Source of the DNA: Nocardioides solisilvae
GTDB taxonomy: Bacteria; Actinomycetota; Actinomycetes; Propionibacteriales; Nocardioidaceae
Reading direction: 5' to 3'
Length of the DNA stretch: 64,000 nt
Assembly: GCF_003194625.1 (NCBI RefSeq)
Contig: NZ_QHKX01000003.1
Span: forward strand, 372,001-436,000
How positions within the stretch are numbered: the stretch's first letter is position 1; each line of letters starts with the position of its first letter. Shown here piece after piece: positions 18,825 through 27,902 of this stretch. The notes under the pieces are model-generated. The model searched no databases, was not told where the DNA came from, and was given only the letters and a program-made list of their open reading frames with translations. The translations under genes and the position numbers were made by a program.

Positions 18825-19862
18825 TCAGCGGGTGGTGCAGACGACGCCCACGCACTGCGGACGCGCGCCGTTGCCGCGCGCGACGTTGCCGCCCCCGTCG
18901 GTGGCCGCACCGTGGGCCTCGAGGCCGTGCCCGGCGTTGCCGACCGCCAGGTTGGCCGCCACCTCGCCGGCGTCCACCCACGCCCCGGAGGTGAGGGGGC
19001 GTCCCGAGGCGTCGGTGTGCGCGCCGGGGGCGGAGCCGTTGGCCCGGAAGGTGTTGCCCCGGACCACGAGGCCGGGACTGGTGTGCGCCGCGTCGGACTC
19101 CACCACCAGCCCGCTGGCGCCGTTGCCCTGGAAGAGGTTGCCGCTGATGTCGCGCGGCCCCTCGAACGCCTGGCGCACGCGCACCCCGAGCCCCGCGCCC
19201 GCGAAGGTGTTGCCCCGCAGCTCGAGGCCGAAGCCGAGCGGCTCGAAGGTGGCGGCGACCTGGCCCCCGCGGAAGGTGCTCTGCTCGAGGACGACGCCGC
19301 ACAGCGACGTGGTCATGCCCTGCAGGTTCTGCGTGAAGGCGCTCCCCCGGACGTCGAGCTCGGCGTTGTAGCACTGGATCCCGCGCTCGTTGCCCCGGAA
19401 GGCAGAGCCGGTGACGTCCATCGTGCCGACGCCGCCCATCCCGGTCTGGTTGTCGCGGAAGGTCGAGCCGACCACCTCCAGTCGACCCCCGCGGGCCACG
19501 GCGCCGTAGCCGTTGCCCGTGAAGGTGACCCCCTCGACCCGCGTGCCGCCGAGGTTGTCGAGACCGGAGCCGAACCCGGCGACCCGGCCGCCGCGGACCG
19601 TGACCCCGTCGTGGCCCCCGGTGAGGTCGATGCCGGTGCCGCCGCCCGAGCCCGAGAGCCGGTGACCGGCCAGGTCGACGGTGATCCCCGGGGCCGCGAC
19701 GACGAGGCCGTCGCCGGCGCAGGTGAGGTTCCTGGTGAGCCGCACGTCGGTGGTGACCGTGTCGCCGCAGCCGACCGCGGCGGCACCGGCCGGCGCCTGA
19801 GCCAGGGCGAGGCCGGCGAGGGCGCCGGCCAACGAGAGTGCGAGAGCGTTGCTGTGCCGCAT
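18825..19862 (-). CDS. secreted right-handed parallel beta-helix protein
   Basis: A 345-residue exported protein with a signal peptide (about residues 1-28, ending AGA-AAV). The rest is a series of roughly 20-23-residue coils rich in Gly, Asn and Val, with repeated GN-F, GS-F and GLVV elements (VVGSTFRDNQTG, VTGSAFRGNERG, LRGNTFAGAG, ISGNLFQGNGASG). This is the pattern of NosD/pectate-lyase-like beta-helices. No catalytic set is recognisable, so lyase activity is not claimed; a surface or adhesion role is possible. Paired cysteines occur near both ends. The ATG at 19862 begins the signal peptide; an in-frame GTG 33 bases upstream is less likely. Confidence 0.8.
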   Translation of the reverse strand: MRHSNALALSLAGALAGLALAQAPAGAAAVGCGDTVTTDVRLTRNLTCAGDGLVVAAPGITVDLAGHRLSGSGGGTGIDLTGGHDGVTVRGGRVAGFGSGLDNLGGTRVEGVTFTGNGYGAVARGGRLEVVGSTFRDNQTGMGGVGTMDVTGSAFRGNERGIQCYNAELDVRGSAFTQNLQGMTTSLCGVVLEQSTFRGGQVAATFEPLGFGLELRGNTFAGAGLGVRVRQAFEGPRDISGNLFQGNGASGLVVESDAAHTSPGLVVRGNTFRANGSAPGAHTDASGRPLTSGAWVDAGEVAANLAVGNAGHGLEAHGAATDGGGNVARGNGARPQCVGVVCTTR

Positions 19863-19894
19863 GGGGTCCCCCGAGGGTGTGGTCCGGGACGTCA

Positions 19895-19937
19895 CCGGAG
19901 GACGGCCGACAGCGTCGGGAACGGGAGGGTCCTCCGG
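19895..19937. repeat. 8-bp inverted repeat upstream of the beta-helix gene
   Basis: CCGGAGGA (19895-19902) and TCCTCCGG (19930-19937) are separated by 27 bases in the 204-bp gap between the beta-helix gene and arfB, which are both on the minus strand. It could be an arfB terminator or a leader hairpin for the beta-helix gene. The rest of the gap contains a short AT-rich run near 19990 and CCGCCGACGC repeats near 20025-20055. Confidence 0.4.
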
Positions 19938-20066
19938 ATGGCGTCGCTGATGTCCCTCGACGCTACGTCCGGGACCCCACGGGTGGAATCGACAATTTTG
20001 GGGGCCCGGACCGGGGTTCGCACCGCCGACGCACCGCCGACCACCGCCGACGCGCCGGGTTCAGTC

Positions 20067-20471
20067 TCAGGAGGTGCGACGGTTCTTCTTGGCGTCGCTG
20101 CGGCGCTTCTTGGCACTCAGCCGGCGCTCCACCGACCCCCGGGTCGGACGGGTGGGGCGCCGCTTCTTCTCCGGCTCCACGGCCCGGGCGACCAGCTCCT
20201 CCAGACGCGCCTTCGCCGCCTCCCGGTTGCGGTGCTGGGAGCGGTACGACGAGGAGGTCACCGTGAGCGTGCCGTCGACCAGGCGGCCGCGCAGCCGGCG
20301 GGCGGCCAGCTCCTTCTGCGCGGGGCTCAGCGCCCTCGTCGAGACGAGCGACCAGATCAGCTCCACCCGGGTGTCGCTGGTGTTGACGTGCTGGCCACCG
20401 GGGCCCGAGGAGCGAGAGAAGCGCCAGGACAGCTCGCTCTCGTCGATGGTGACTCGTCCGGCGTGGCCCAT
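20067..20471 (-). CDS. arfB: peptidyl-tRNA hydrolase ArfB (ribosome rescue factor)
   Basis: ArfB releases peptides from ribosomes stalled on truncated mRNA. The 134-residue protein has the release-factor GGQ motif at residues 25-27 within SRSSGPGGQHVNTSDTRVEL, the compact catalytic domain, and a basic tail (EKKRRPTRPTRGSVERRLSAKK and following) that would occupy the empty mRNA channel. It lacks codon-recognition domains, which distinguishes it from RF1/RF2. The ATG at 20471 is divergent from serA, whose start is 73 bp away. Confidence 0.93.
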   Translation of the reverse strand: MGHAGRVTIDESELSWRFSRSSGPGGQHVNTSDTRVELIWSLVSTRALSPAQKELAARRLRGRLVDGTLTVTSSSYRSQHRNREAAKARLEELVARAVEPEKKRRPTRPTRGSVERRLSAKKRRSDAKKNRRTS

Positions 20472-20531
20472 GGTCTCCCCAGTATGCGTCCGCGGGTGGG
20501 GCACCCGTCCGGCGGAGGGGTCGGGGTTGCA

Positions 20532-20537
20532 TAGTGT
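20532..20537 (+). promoter_or_regulatory. -10 hexamer for serA (leaderless type)
   Basis: TAGTGT is followed by six bases and the ATG of serA at 20544. Confidence 0.5.
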
Positions 20538-20543
20538 GGCGCC

Positions 20544-21734
20544 ATGAAGGCCTTGCTCCTGGAGAACATCCACCCCCGCGCCGTCGAGGTGCTCGAGCAG
20601 CGCGGCATCGAGGTCGACCTGCGGCCCGGGTCCCTCTCCGAGGTCGAGCTGGTGCAGGCGCTCGAGGGCGTCTCGCTGCTCGGCATCCGGTCCAACACCA
20701 AGGTGACCCGTGCGGTCCTCGACGCGGCCGACGACCTCGTCGCCATCGGCTGCTTCTGCATCGGCACCAACCAGGTCGACCTCGTGGCCGCGAGCGAGAA
20801 GGGCGTGGGCGTCTTCAACGCCCCCTACTCCAACACCCGCAGCGTGGTCGAGCTGGTGATCGGCGAGATCATCGCGCTGGCCCGTCGCCTCCCCGAGAAG
20901 ATCCAGCGGATGCACGACGGCATCTGGGACAAGTCGGCCCGCGGCAGCCACGAGGTGCGGGGCCGGGTGCTCGGCATCGTCGGCTACGGCAACATCGGCA
21001 CCCAGCTATCCAACCTCGCCGAAGCCATGGGCCTGCGCGTCGTCTTCTACGACACCGCCGACCGGCCGGCCCACGGCAACGCCCAGCGGATGGACTCGCT
21101 CGACGACCTGCTCGCCGTCGCCGACGTCGTCAGCCTCCACATCGACGGCCGGCCCGGCAACGTCGGCCTCTTCGGGGCCGAGCAGTTCTCGAAGATGAAG
21201 CCCCGCTCCCTCTTCGTCAACGCCTCGCGCGGCATGGTCGTCGACGACGTCGCGCTCCGGGACCACCTGCTCTCGGGCCACATCGCCGGGGCGGCGCTCG
21301 ACGTCTTCCCGGTCGAGCCGAAGGCGCAGGGCGACGAGTTCGAGTCGGTGCTGCGCGGGCTGGACAACGTGATCCTCACGCCCCACGTGGGCGGCTCCAC
21401 CCAGGAGGCCCAGGAGGAGATCGGCTGGTTCGTGGCGGGCAAGCTGGTCGGCTTCGTCTCGGAGGGCAGCACGACCCTGTCGGTCAACCTGCCCCAGGTG
21501 CAGCCCCCGCCCCACGACGGGCCGCGGATCGGGATCCTGCACCACAACGTCCCGGGCGTGCTGGCCGGCTTCAACACGCTGCTGGCGGCCGAGGGCGACA
21601 ACATCACGCGCCAGCAGCTGGCCACCGCCGGCGCCCTGGGCTACGTCGTCACCGACGCGACCAACGACCTGTCCGCCGAGTCGCTCGAGCAGCTGCGGGC
21701 CTCCGAGCACACCCTCTGGGTCCGCACCTGGTGA
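20544..21734 (+). CDS. serA: D-3-phosphoglycerate dehydrogenase with C-terminal ACT domain
   Basis: It oxidises 3-phosphoglycerate in the first step of serine synthesis. The 396-residue protein has NAD-binding GIVGYGNIGTQLSNLAEAMG, the substrate/catalytic segments FVNASRGMVVDD and LTPHVGGSTQEAQEEIG (His of the His-Glu pair), and a C-terminal ACT domain from about residue 325 (RIGILHHNVPGVLAGFNTLL), the usual serine-feedback site. The short layout without an intervening domain matches the E. coli type rather than the long mycobacterial type. It stands alone, divergent from arfB. Confidence 0.93.
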   Translation: MKALLLENIHPRAVEVLEQRGIEVDLRPGSLSEVELVQALEGVSLLGIRSNTKVTRAVLDAADDLVAIGCFCIGTNQVDLVAASEKGVGVFNAPYSNTRSVVELVIGEIIALARRLPEKIQRMHDGIWDKSARGSHEVRGRVLGIVGYGNIGTQLSNLAEAMGLRVVFYDTADRPAHGNAQRMDSLDDLLAVADVVSLHIDGRPGNVGLFGAEQFSKMKPRSLFVNASRGMVVDDVALRDHLLSGHIAGAALDVFPVEPKAQGDEFESVLRGLDNVILTPHVGGSTQEAQEEIGWFVAGKLVGFVSEGSTTLSVNLPQVQPPPHDGPRIGILHHNVPGVLAGFNTLLAAEGDNITRQQLATAGALGYVVTDATNDLSAESLEQLRASEHTLWVRTW

Positions 21735-21754
21735 AGCGCGGCTGAGGCCGTCTG

Positions 21755-23167
21755 TCAGACGCGGTGCAGACGACGGGCGGCCTCGGCCAGCGACCCGCTC
21801 ATCGACGGGTAGACGGTGAACGCCTGGGCCAGCTGGTCAGCGGTGAGCGACTCGGCCACCGCCAGCGAGACCGGGTGGATCAGCTCGCTGGCGCGGGGGC
21901 CCACCACGACGCCCCCGACGACGATGCCGGTGCCGGGGCGGCAGAAGAGCTTGACGAAGCCGTCCTTGACGCCCTGCATCTTGGCGCGGGCGTTGCCAGC
22001 CAGCGGGAGCATCACCACCTCGGCATCGATCGCGCCGTTGTCGACGGCCTGCTGGGACCAGCCGACGGTCGCGATCTCGGGGGCGGTGAAGACGTTGGAG
22101 GAGACCTTCTTGAGGTCCAGCGGCGCCACCGCGTCGCCCAGGAAGTGCCACATCGCGATCCGGCCCTGCATGGCCGCCACCGAGGCGAGCATCAGCACGC
22201 CGGTGCAGTCGCCCGCCGCGTAGACGCCGCGGGCCGCCGTCCGGCTGACCCGGTCGACCCGGATGAAGCCGCCCTCGTCGAGCCGCACGCCGGCCTCCTC
22301 GAGCCCGAGGTCGGCGGTCTTGGGCACCGAGCCGAGCGCCAGCACGCAGTGGGACGCCTCGACGGTGCGGCCGTCGGTGAGGGTGACGGTCACCTTGTCG
22401 CCGTCGCGGGTGACCGACTCCATCCGCGACTTCGAGAGCACGTTCATGCCGCGGCGCACGGCGACCTCCTCCAGCACGGCGGAGGCGTCGGCGTCCTCTC
22501 CGGGCAGCACCCGGTCGCGGGAGGAGACGAGCGTGACGGGGATGCCCAGGGCGAGGTACGCCGAGGCGAACTCCGCGCCGGTCACCCCGGACCCCACCAC
22601 GACCAGGCTCTCGGGCACTTCGGTGAGGTCGTAGACCTGCTCCCAGGTGAGGATCCGCTCCCCGTCGGGCTGGGCGGTCGGGAGGGTGCGCGGTGCGGCC
22701 CCGGTGGCGACGAGGATCGCGTCGCCCTCGACCGTCTCGGTCCCGCCGTCGGCCAGGTCGACGTGCACCCGGCCGGGCCCGTCGAGCCGCCCACGGCCAC
22801 GCACGACGCGGACGCCGTCGCGCTCGAGCCGGCGCTGGATGTCGGCGGACTGCTGGGCCGCCAGGGCCTTGACCCGGGCGTTGACCCGGCCCAGGTCGAC
22901 GACCACCCGGGCGGCGGAGTCGCCCTCGGGGTCGACGAAGCTGACCCCGAGCTCGGCGGCCGTGGTCAGCTCGGTCATCACCTCGGCCGTGGCGATCAGC
23001 GTCTTGGAGGGGACGCAGTCGGTGATCACGGCCGAGCCGCCGATGCCGTCGGAGTCGACGACCGTGACGGTCGCCCCCAGCTGGGCGGCGACGTGCGCGG
23101 CCTCGTAGCCGCCGGGGCCTCCCCCGATGATGACGACCCGGTCGGTGGACGGGTTGCGGGTGGCCAT
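21755..23167 (-). CDS. lpdA: NAD(P)H-quinone reductase of the LpdA (Rv3303c) type
   Basis: A 470-residue flavoprotein of the lipoamide dehydrogenase fold. The usual redox CxxxxC pair is broken: the site reads GIGGSAVITDCVPSKTLIA, leaving one cysteine. This is the hallmark of mycobacterial LpdA, which lacks lipoamide activity and reduces quinones with NAD(P)H. FAD motif VVIIGGGPGGYEAAHVAAQL, NAD motif LVVVGSGVTGAEFASAYLAL and the C-terminal dimer domain are intact. It begins 4 bp after the true lpd gene and is probably co-transcribed. The tandem pair may have arisen by an old duplication. Confidence 0.88.
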   Translation of the reverse strand: MATRNPSTDRVVIIGGGPGGYEAAHVAAQLGATVTVVDSDGIGGSAVITDCVPSKTLIATAEVMTELTTAAELGVSFVDPEGDSAARVVVDLGRVNARVKALAAQQSADIQRRLERDGVRVVRGRGRLDGPGRVHVDLADGGTETVEGDAILVATGAAPRTLPTAQPDGERILTWEQVYDLTEVPESLVVVGSGVTGAEFASAYLALGIPVTLVSSRDRVLPGEDADASAVLEEVAVRRGMNVLSKSRMESVTRDGDKVTVTLTDGRTVEASHCVLALGSVPKTADLGLEEAGVRLDEGGFIRVDRVSRTAARGVYAAGDCTGVLMLASVAAMQGRIAMWHFLGDAVAPLDLKKVSSNVFTAPEIATVGWSQQAVDNGAIDAEVVMLPLAGNARAKMQGVKDGFVKLFCRPGTGIVVGGVVVGPRASELIHPVSLAVAESLTADQLAQAFTVYPSMSGSLAEAARRLHRV

Positions 23168-23171
23168 GGCG

Positions 23172-24578
23172 TCAGAAGTTGATCATGTGGCCGGCGATGC
23201 CGTGGACGGCTTCCTTGACGGCCTCCGACAGCGTCGGGTGGGCGAAGACGTTGCGCGAGACCTCGTCGGCGGTGAGGTCCCACTGCTGCGCCAGCGTCAG
23301 CACCGGCAGCTGCTCGGTCACGTCGGGCCCGATCATGTGGGCGCCGAGGATCTCGTTGTACTTCGCGTCGGCGACCACCTTGACGAACCCGACCGTCTCG
23401 CCGAGCCCGGCGGCCTTGCCGTTGGCGCTGAACGGGAAGGTGGCCGTCTTGACGTCGTACCCCTTGTCCTTGGCCTGCTGCTCGGAGTATCCGAAGGAGC
23501 CGATCTGGGGCTGGCAGTAGGTGGCCCGCGGGATCATGTCGAAGTCGATCTCCATCGTCTCCGCGCCGGCGATCGTCTCGGCGGCCACGATGCCCATCGC
23601 CTCCGCGACGTGGGCGAGCATGAGCTTGCCGGTGACGTCGCCGATCGCGTAGACGTGCTCCACGTTGGTGCGGCCGCGCGCGTCGATGGCGATGGCGCCG
23701 CGCTCGGTGGTCTCGACGCCGGTGTTCTCCAGGCCGTAGCCCTCGAGGCGGGGCGCGAAGCCGAAGGCGGCCAGCATCTTGTCGGCCTCGAGCACCTGGG
23801 AGTCGCCGCCGTCGGCGGGGCTCACGGTGACCCGGACGCCGGAGCCGGTGTCCTCGACGTTCTCCACCTTGGTGGAGAGCATGACCTTGACCCCGAGCTT
23901 CTTGTACTGCTTGAGCAGCTCCTTGGAGACGTCGGAGTCCTCGGTGGGCACCATCCGGTCGAGGAACTCGACGATCGTGACGTCGACGCCGAAGTTCTTC
24001 ATCACGTAGGCGAACTCGACGCCGATCGCGCCCGAGCCGCCGATGATGATCGAGCCGGGCAGCTCCTCGTCGAGGATCTGCTCCTCGTAGGTGACGACGT
24101 TCTTGCTGACCTCCATGCCCGGCAGCATCCGCACCTGGGCGCCCGTGGCGATGATCAGGTCGTCGAACGTGAGCGACTGGCTGGACCCGTCGTTGAGCGC
24201 GACGTCCATCGAGGTCGGCGACGTCAGGGTGCCCCAGCCGTCGACCTCGGTGATCTTGTTCTTCTTCATGAGGAAGTGGACGCCCTTGACGATCCCGGCG
24301 CTGACCTGGCGGGAGCGCTTGTGGGTCGGGCCGAAGGACATCGTGACGTCGCCCTCGATGCCGAACTTCGCCTTGTCGTGGGTCAGCGTGTGGGCGAGCT
24401 CGGCGTTCTTCAGCAGCGCCTTGGAGGGGATGCAGCCCACGTTGAGGCACACCCCGCCCCAGTACTGCTTCTCCACGACCGCCACGGACTTGCCGAGCTG
24501 GGAGGCGCGGATGGCGGCGACGTACCCACCGGGGCCGGCACCGAGGACAACGACGTCGAAGTGTGCGGAGTCAGTCAC
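23172..24578 (-). CDS. lpd: dihydrolipoyl dehydrogenase
   Basis: The E3 subunit of 2-oxoacid dehydrogenase complexes reoxidises dihydrolipoamide with NAD+. The 468-residue protein has FAD motif [20 protein letters not shown], the redox disulfide [20 protein letters not shown] motif [16 protein letters not shown] and the C-terminal His-Glu segment [18 protein letters not shown] at 24578 was chosen because TAGGGT ends exactly seven bases upstream; another GTG at 24587 overlaps that hexamer. E1 and E2 genes are not nearby. Confidence 0.95.
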   Translation of the reverse strand: MTDSAHFDVVVLGAGPGGYVAAIRASQLGKSVAVVEKQYWGGVCLNVGCIPSKALLKNAELAHTLTHDKAKFGIEGDVTMSFGPTHKRSRQVSAGIVKGVHFLMKKNKITEVDGWGTLTSPTSMDVALNDGSSQSLTFDDLIIATGAQVRMLPGMEVSKNVVTYEEQILDEELPGSIIIGGSGAIGVEFAYVMKNFGVDVTIVEFLDRMVPTEDSDVSKELLKQYKKLGVKVMLSTKVENVEDTGSGVRVTVSPADGGDSQVLEADKMLAAFGFAPRLEGYGLENTGVETTERGAIAIDARGRTNVEHVYAIGDVTGKLMLAHVAEAMGIVAAETIAGAETMEIDFDMIPRATYCQPQIGSFGYSEQQAKDKGYDVKTATFPFSANGKAAGLGETVGFVKVVADAKYNEILGAHMIGPDVTEQLPVLTLAQQWDLTADEVSRNVFAHPTLSEAVKEAVHGIAGHMINF

Positions 24579-24585
24579 GTCCCCC

Positions 24586-24591
24586 ACCCTA
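24586..24591 (-). promoter_or_regulatory. -10 hexamer for lpd (leaderless type)
   Basis: TAGGGT on the minus strand is followed by seven bases and GTG at 24578. It is back to back with the promoter of the cyclotransferase gene. Confidence 0.5.
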
Positions 24592-24633
24592 GGCTGCCCC
24601 CGGTGGCGGGCGTAACCCGGCTCGGTGGCGCGA

Positions 24634-24639
24634 TAGCCT
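24634..24639 (+). promoter_or_regulatory. -10 hexamer for the cyclotransferase gene (leaderless type)
   Basis: TAGCCT is followed by seven bases and GTG at 24647. Confidence 0.5.
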
Positions 24640-24646
24640 GCCTCCC

Positions 24647-25099
24647 GTGACGCTGTACGCCGCCTACGGCACCAACCTCGACCCCGGCCGGATGGGCGAG
24701 CGCTGTCCCCACTCCCCGCTGCGCGGTACGGGCTGGCTGACGGGCTGGCGGCTCACCTTCGGCGGCGAGGAGCACGGCTGGGACGGCGCGCTGCTCACCA
24801 TCGTGCAGGACCCGACCGAGCAGGTCTTCGTGGCGGTCTACGACATCGGCGGCGAGGACGAGTCGGCGCTCGACGGCTGGGAGTCGGCCGACACCGGCCT
24901 CTACCGCAAGACCCGGGTCCGGGTCTCGCTGCTCACCGGCGAGGTGACCGCCTGGGCCTACGTCCTCGACGCCTACGAGGGCGGCCTGCCGAGCGCCTCC
25001 TACCTCGGGGTGCTGGCCGACGCCGCGGAGGCGGCCGCCGCGCCTGACGACTACGTCCTCGCGCTGCGCCAGCGGGCCTGCCGCTCCTCCGGCCTCTGA
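24647..25099 (+). CDS. gamma-glutamylcyclotransferase-like protein (AIG2/GGCT fold)
   Basis: A 150-residue protein that begins with [14 protein letters not shown], the YGTNL turn of the gamma-glutamylcyclotransferase family, where the glycine-rich loop binds the gamma-glutamyl group. The acidic helix [12 protein letters not shown] supplies a candidate catalytic glutamate, and [11 protein letters not shown] and AWAYVLD continue the small barrel. Family enzymes release 5-oxoproline from gamma-glutamyl compounds; the actual substrate here is not known. The GTG start is supported by the -10 at 24634. The gene converges on the FUSC gene with a 6-bp gap. Confidence 0.8.
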   Translation: MTLYAAYGTNLDPGRMGERCPHSPLRGTGWLTGWRLTFGGEEHGWDGALLTIVQDPTEQVFVAVYDIGGEDESALDGWESADTGLYRKTRVRVSLLTGEVTAWAYVLDAYEGGLPSASYLGVLADAAEAAAAPDDYVLALRQRACRSSGL

Positions 25100-25105
25100 C
25101 GCCTC

Positions 25106-26224
25106 CTAGAAGTTCAGCCGGACGTCGAGCTCGTCCCGGGTCATCCCGCTGGCGAAGAGCACGTCGGCGGCGAGCGAGCGCACCTGCGAGGCGACCGCGG
25201 CGGTGTTGAGGGTCATCCGGTCTGTCAGCGAGGCGACCGCGAGCCGCACCGACTCCACGAGCTCCTCGCGGGCCTCGTGCACCTCCGGCGACGCCTCGCC
25301 CCCGGTCAGGCCCGACTCGAAGATCCGCACCCCCAGGGCCAGGGCCTCGACCGAGGCGGCCATCTGGGCCGAGCACGGCTCCCCCATCCGCAGCATGGTG
25401 GCCACCCGCCGGGCCAGCACCCGGGCGTCCCGGATGGCGTTGTCGACGTCGACCAGCACCGAGGCGTAGCGGGCCACCTCCCCACGCTGCCGCCAGCGCA
25501 CCGGGGACATGCTCGCCACCTCCGCCACGTTGGCCGCCGTCGTCGTGGCGGTGTCCACCCGGCCCTGCATGCTCCGGGCGTCGGACAGCGCCTGCTCCGC
25601 GAGCGCGGCGTCGCCGGAGCGCATCGCCCGCGAGAGCCGGGTGAGGATCTCCTCGAGCTCGGCCAGCAGCGGGCGCACCTCGCGGGTCAGGTCGCGCACC
25701 GCGTTGCGGGGCAGCAGCAGCACCATCGCGAAGCCGCAGAGCCCGCCGACCAGGGCGTCGAGGAACCGGGTCACCGCCGGGTCGGCCGCGCCGGCCACCG
25801 GGACGACGGCGGCCAGCAGCACCCCGGAGTTCGCCGCCTGGGTGAGCGCCACCCCCTTCATCCCGGCGAAGACGGCGAGGGCGAAGGTGATGACGACGAC
25901 GAGGCCCAGCTGCCAGGCGCCGCGGCCGATGCCGAGGATCAGCAGCTCGCCCACCAGCACGCCCAGGGCCACCCCGAGCACGAGCTCGAGCACCATCGGC
26001 CGGCGCAGGCCCACGCCGGCGACCAGGACGATCACCGCCGCGACGGGGGCGAAGAACGCCTGCTCGTGGCCGAGCAGGTGGGTGGAGACGGCGTAGGCCG
26101 CCGTGGTCGCGGCGGCGAGCCGGACCAGCTGCCGCCAGCGGCGGCGTACCGCTCGGAGGCGCTCGGGCAGCGTCATCCGCGGCAGCGTGGAGGCCACCTC
26201 GAGCACGCGTCGTCCGGTCGGCAC
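25106..26224 (-). CDS. FUSC/aromatic acid exporter family membrane protein
   Basis: A 372-residue protein with about six membrane helices between residues 30 and 175 followed by a long cytoplasmic helical domain (180-360). The membrane part fits the aromatic acid exporter/FUSC family (RLAAATTAAYAVSTHLLGHE, FFAPVAAVIVLVAGVGLRRP). The cytoplasmic part contains regularly spaced Leu/Ala/Arg residues consistent with a helical bundle. Substrate unknown. The start is GTG at 26224; CATGAT six bases upstream is a possible -10. It is divergent from purine nucleoside phosphorylase. Confidence 0.8.
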   Translation of the reverse strand: MPTGRRVLEVASTLPRMTLPERLRAVRRRWRQLVRLAAATTAAYAVSTHLLGHEQAFFAPVAAVIVLVAGVGLRRPMVLELVLGVALGVLVGELLILGIGRGAWQLGLVVVITFALAVFAGMKGVALTQAANSGVLLAAVVPVAGAADPAVTRFLDALVGGLCGFAMVLLLPRNAVRDLTREVRPLLAELEEILTRLSRAMRSGDAALAEQALSDARSMQGRVDTATTTAANVAEVASMSPVRWRQRGEVARYASVLVDVDNAIRDARVLARRVATMLRMGEPCSAQMAASVEALALGVRIFESGLTGGEASPEVHEAREELVESVRLAVASLTDRMTLNTAAVASQVRSLAADVLFASGMTRDELDVRLNF

Positions 26225-26265
26225 CCCTCGATCATGCCCTGCCGCGCCCCCCGCGCCGGGGCGTC

Positions 26266-26271
26266 TAGAGT
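26266..26271 (+). promoter_or_regulatory. -10 hexamer for the purine nucleoside phosphorylase gene
   Basis: TAGAGT is followed by six bases and GTG at 26278, a leaderless layout in a 53-bp divergent gap. Confidence 0.5.
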
Positions 26272-26277
26272 CTCAGG

Positions 26278-27090
26278 GTGCCCGAGACGACTGCTGACAC
26301 CGCCCCGAAGACCCTCGCCGCCGAGGCGGCCGACGCGCTGCGCCGGCTGACCGGGGTCGAGACCCACGACGTCGCCCTGGTCCTGGGCTCCGGCTGGCTG
26401 CCCGCCGTCGACGCCCTCGGCGAGCCGACCGCCGAGATCGCCACCACCGACCTGCCCGGCTTCCACGCCGCCGGGGTGGCCGGCCACGCGGGGCGGATCC
26501 GCAGCATCGAGGTGGCCGGGCGCCACGTGCTGGTCTTCCTCTCGCGGACCCACTTCTACGAGGGCAAGGGCGTGCGCGCCGTCGTCCACCCGGTGCGGAC
26601 GGCCGCGGCCGCCGGCTGCCGCACCATCGTGCTGACCAACGGCTGCGGCGGGCTGCGCGAGACGTGGGCGCCCGGCACCCCGGTGCTGATCAGCGACCAC
26701 GTCAACCTCACGGCGACCTCCCCGATCGAGGGGGCCAACTTCGTCGACCTCACCGACCTCTACTCCAGCCGGCTGCGGGCGCTGTGCAAGGAGGTCGACC
26801 CCACGCTCGACGAGGGCGTCTACGTCCAGTTCCCCGGGCCCCACTACGAGACGCCCGCCGAGATCCGGATGGTCCGCGCGATCGGCGGCGACCTGGTCGG
26901 GATGAGCACCACCCTCGAGGCGATCGCGGCCCGCGAGGCCGGCATGGAGGTGCTGGGGATCAGCCTGGTCACCAACGCCGCCGCCGGGATCAGCGGCGAG
27001 CCCCTCAACCACGAGGAGGTCCTCGAGGCCGGCCGCTCGGCGGCCAGCCGGATGGGCGCCCTGCTCGGCGACCTGGTCCCCCGGATCTGA
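26278..27090 (+). CDS. punA: purine-nucleoside phosphorylase
   Basis: It splits (deoxy)guanosine and inosine with phosphate into base and (deoxy)ribose-1-phosphate. The 270-residue protein is of the trimeric PNP/MTAP class: [13 protein letters not shown] (phosphate loop), [45 protein letters not shown], and the purine-site segment [29 protein letters not shown]. The GTG at 26278 follows the -10 at 26266. The stop overlaps the next gene as TGATG. The ribose-1-phosphate made could be handled by the phospho-sugar mutase at 29.1 kb and deoC at 30.8 kb. Confidence 0.94.
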   Translation: MPETTADTAPKTLAAEAADALRRLTGVETHDVALVLGSGWLPAVDALGEPTAEIATTDLPGFHAAGVAGHAGRIRSIEVAGRHVLVFLSRTHFYEGKGVRAVVHPVRTAAAAGCRTIVLTNGCGGLRETWAPGTPVLISDHVNLTATSPIEGANFVDLTDLYSSRLRALCKEVDPTLDEGVYVQFPGPHYETPAEIRMVRAIGGDLVGMSTTLEAIAAREAGMEVLGISLVTNAAAGISGEPLNHEEVLEAGRSAASRMGALLGDLVPRI

Positions 27091-27887
27091 TGCGCGTCCT
27101 GGTCACCGGCGCCGCCGGCTCGATCGGTCAGGTGCTCCTGCCCGGCCTCGCGGCGGCCGGCCACGAGGTCGTCGGCCTCGACCTGGTCCCGGCCCCCGAG
27201 GGCGTCGACGTCGCCTGGCACACCGGGGACTGCACCGACCCCGACGCGGTCGACGCCGTCTTCGCCGCGCAGCCGCTCGACGCCGTCGTCCACCTAGCCG
27301 GCCACCCCGACGAGCTCGACCTGCCGGGGTCGCTGACCTCCCACGTGGTCACCACCGCCGCGCTGCTCGACTCGTGCGTCGCGCACCGGGTCGGGCGCTT
27401 CGTCTACGCCTCGAGCAACCACGCCGTCGGCCGCACCCCGCGCACCGACTGCGTGGGGGTGGACGCCCGCCCGCGGCCCGACACCTTCTACGGCGTCGGC
27501 AAGGTGGCCGCCGAGGCGGTGATGAGCCTGTACGCCGACCGCTACGGCCTCGACGCCGTCGCCTGCCGGATCGGCTCGTTCCTGCCCCGCCCGACGACCG
27601 CCCGGCACCTGTCGACGTGGCTCTCCCACGACGACTGCGTGCGGATGGTCGAGGCCGCGCTCACCACCCGGGCCCCCGGCTTCGCCGTGCTGTACGGCAT
27701 CTCGGCCAACACCGACGCCTGGTGGGACCTCGAGCCCGGCCGGGTGCTCGGCTACGAGCCGCAGGACGACGCGGCGTCGTACGCCGACTCCATCCACCCG
27801 CGCCCCGAGGACCCCGCCGAGGCCGCCCACGTCGGCGGTCCCTTCGCCGGCGAGGAGTTCTGGCGCCCCGCCCTCCCTCGCCCCTGA
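27090..27887 (+). CDS. NAD-dependent epimerase/dehydratase family protein, uronate dehydrogenase-like
   Basis: A 265-residue short-chain dehydrogenase of the extended type. It has the NAD loop VTGAAGSIGQVLLPGLAAAG, HLAGHPDE, the catalytic serine segment YASSNHAVGRTPR and the catalytic YGVGKVAAEAV (Tyr-x3-Lys). The downstream CRIGSFLPRPTTARHLSTWLSHDD and VLYGISANTDAWWD strongly recall uronate dehydrogenases, which oxidise hexuronates to lactones. That assignment is by motif memory and only moderate. It is translationally coupled to the phosphorylase gene (TGATG). The 3' end is followed by an ~85-bp palindromic repeat. Confidence 0.8.
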   Translation: MRVLVTGAAGSIGQVLLPGLAAAGHEVVGLDLVPAPEGVDVAWHTGDCTDPDAVDAVFAAQPLDAVVHLAGHPDELDLPGSLTSHVVTTAALLDSCVAHRVGRFVYASSNHAVGRTPRTDCVGVDARPRPDTFYGVGKVAAEAVMSLYADRYGLDAVACRIGSFLPRPTTARHLSTWLSHDDCVRMVEAALTTRAPGFAVLYGISANTDAWWDLEPGRVLGYEPQDDAASYADSIHPRPEDPAEAAHVGGPFAGEEFWRPALPRP

Positions 27888-27902
27888 CGGGCGTCTTCCG
27901 TG

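Noticed and set aside
21755..23167. A second lipoamide dehydrogenase
   Set aside because: The redox motif lacks one cysteine (VITDCVPSK), so it is the LpdA quinone-reductase type and not a duplicate Lpd.
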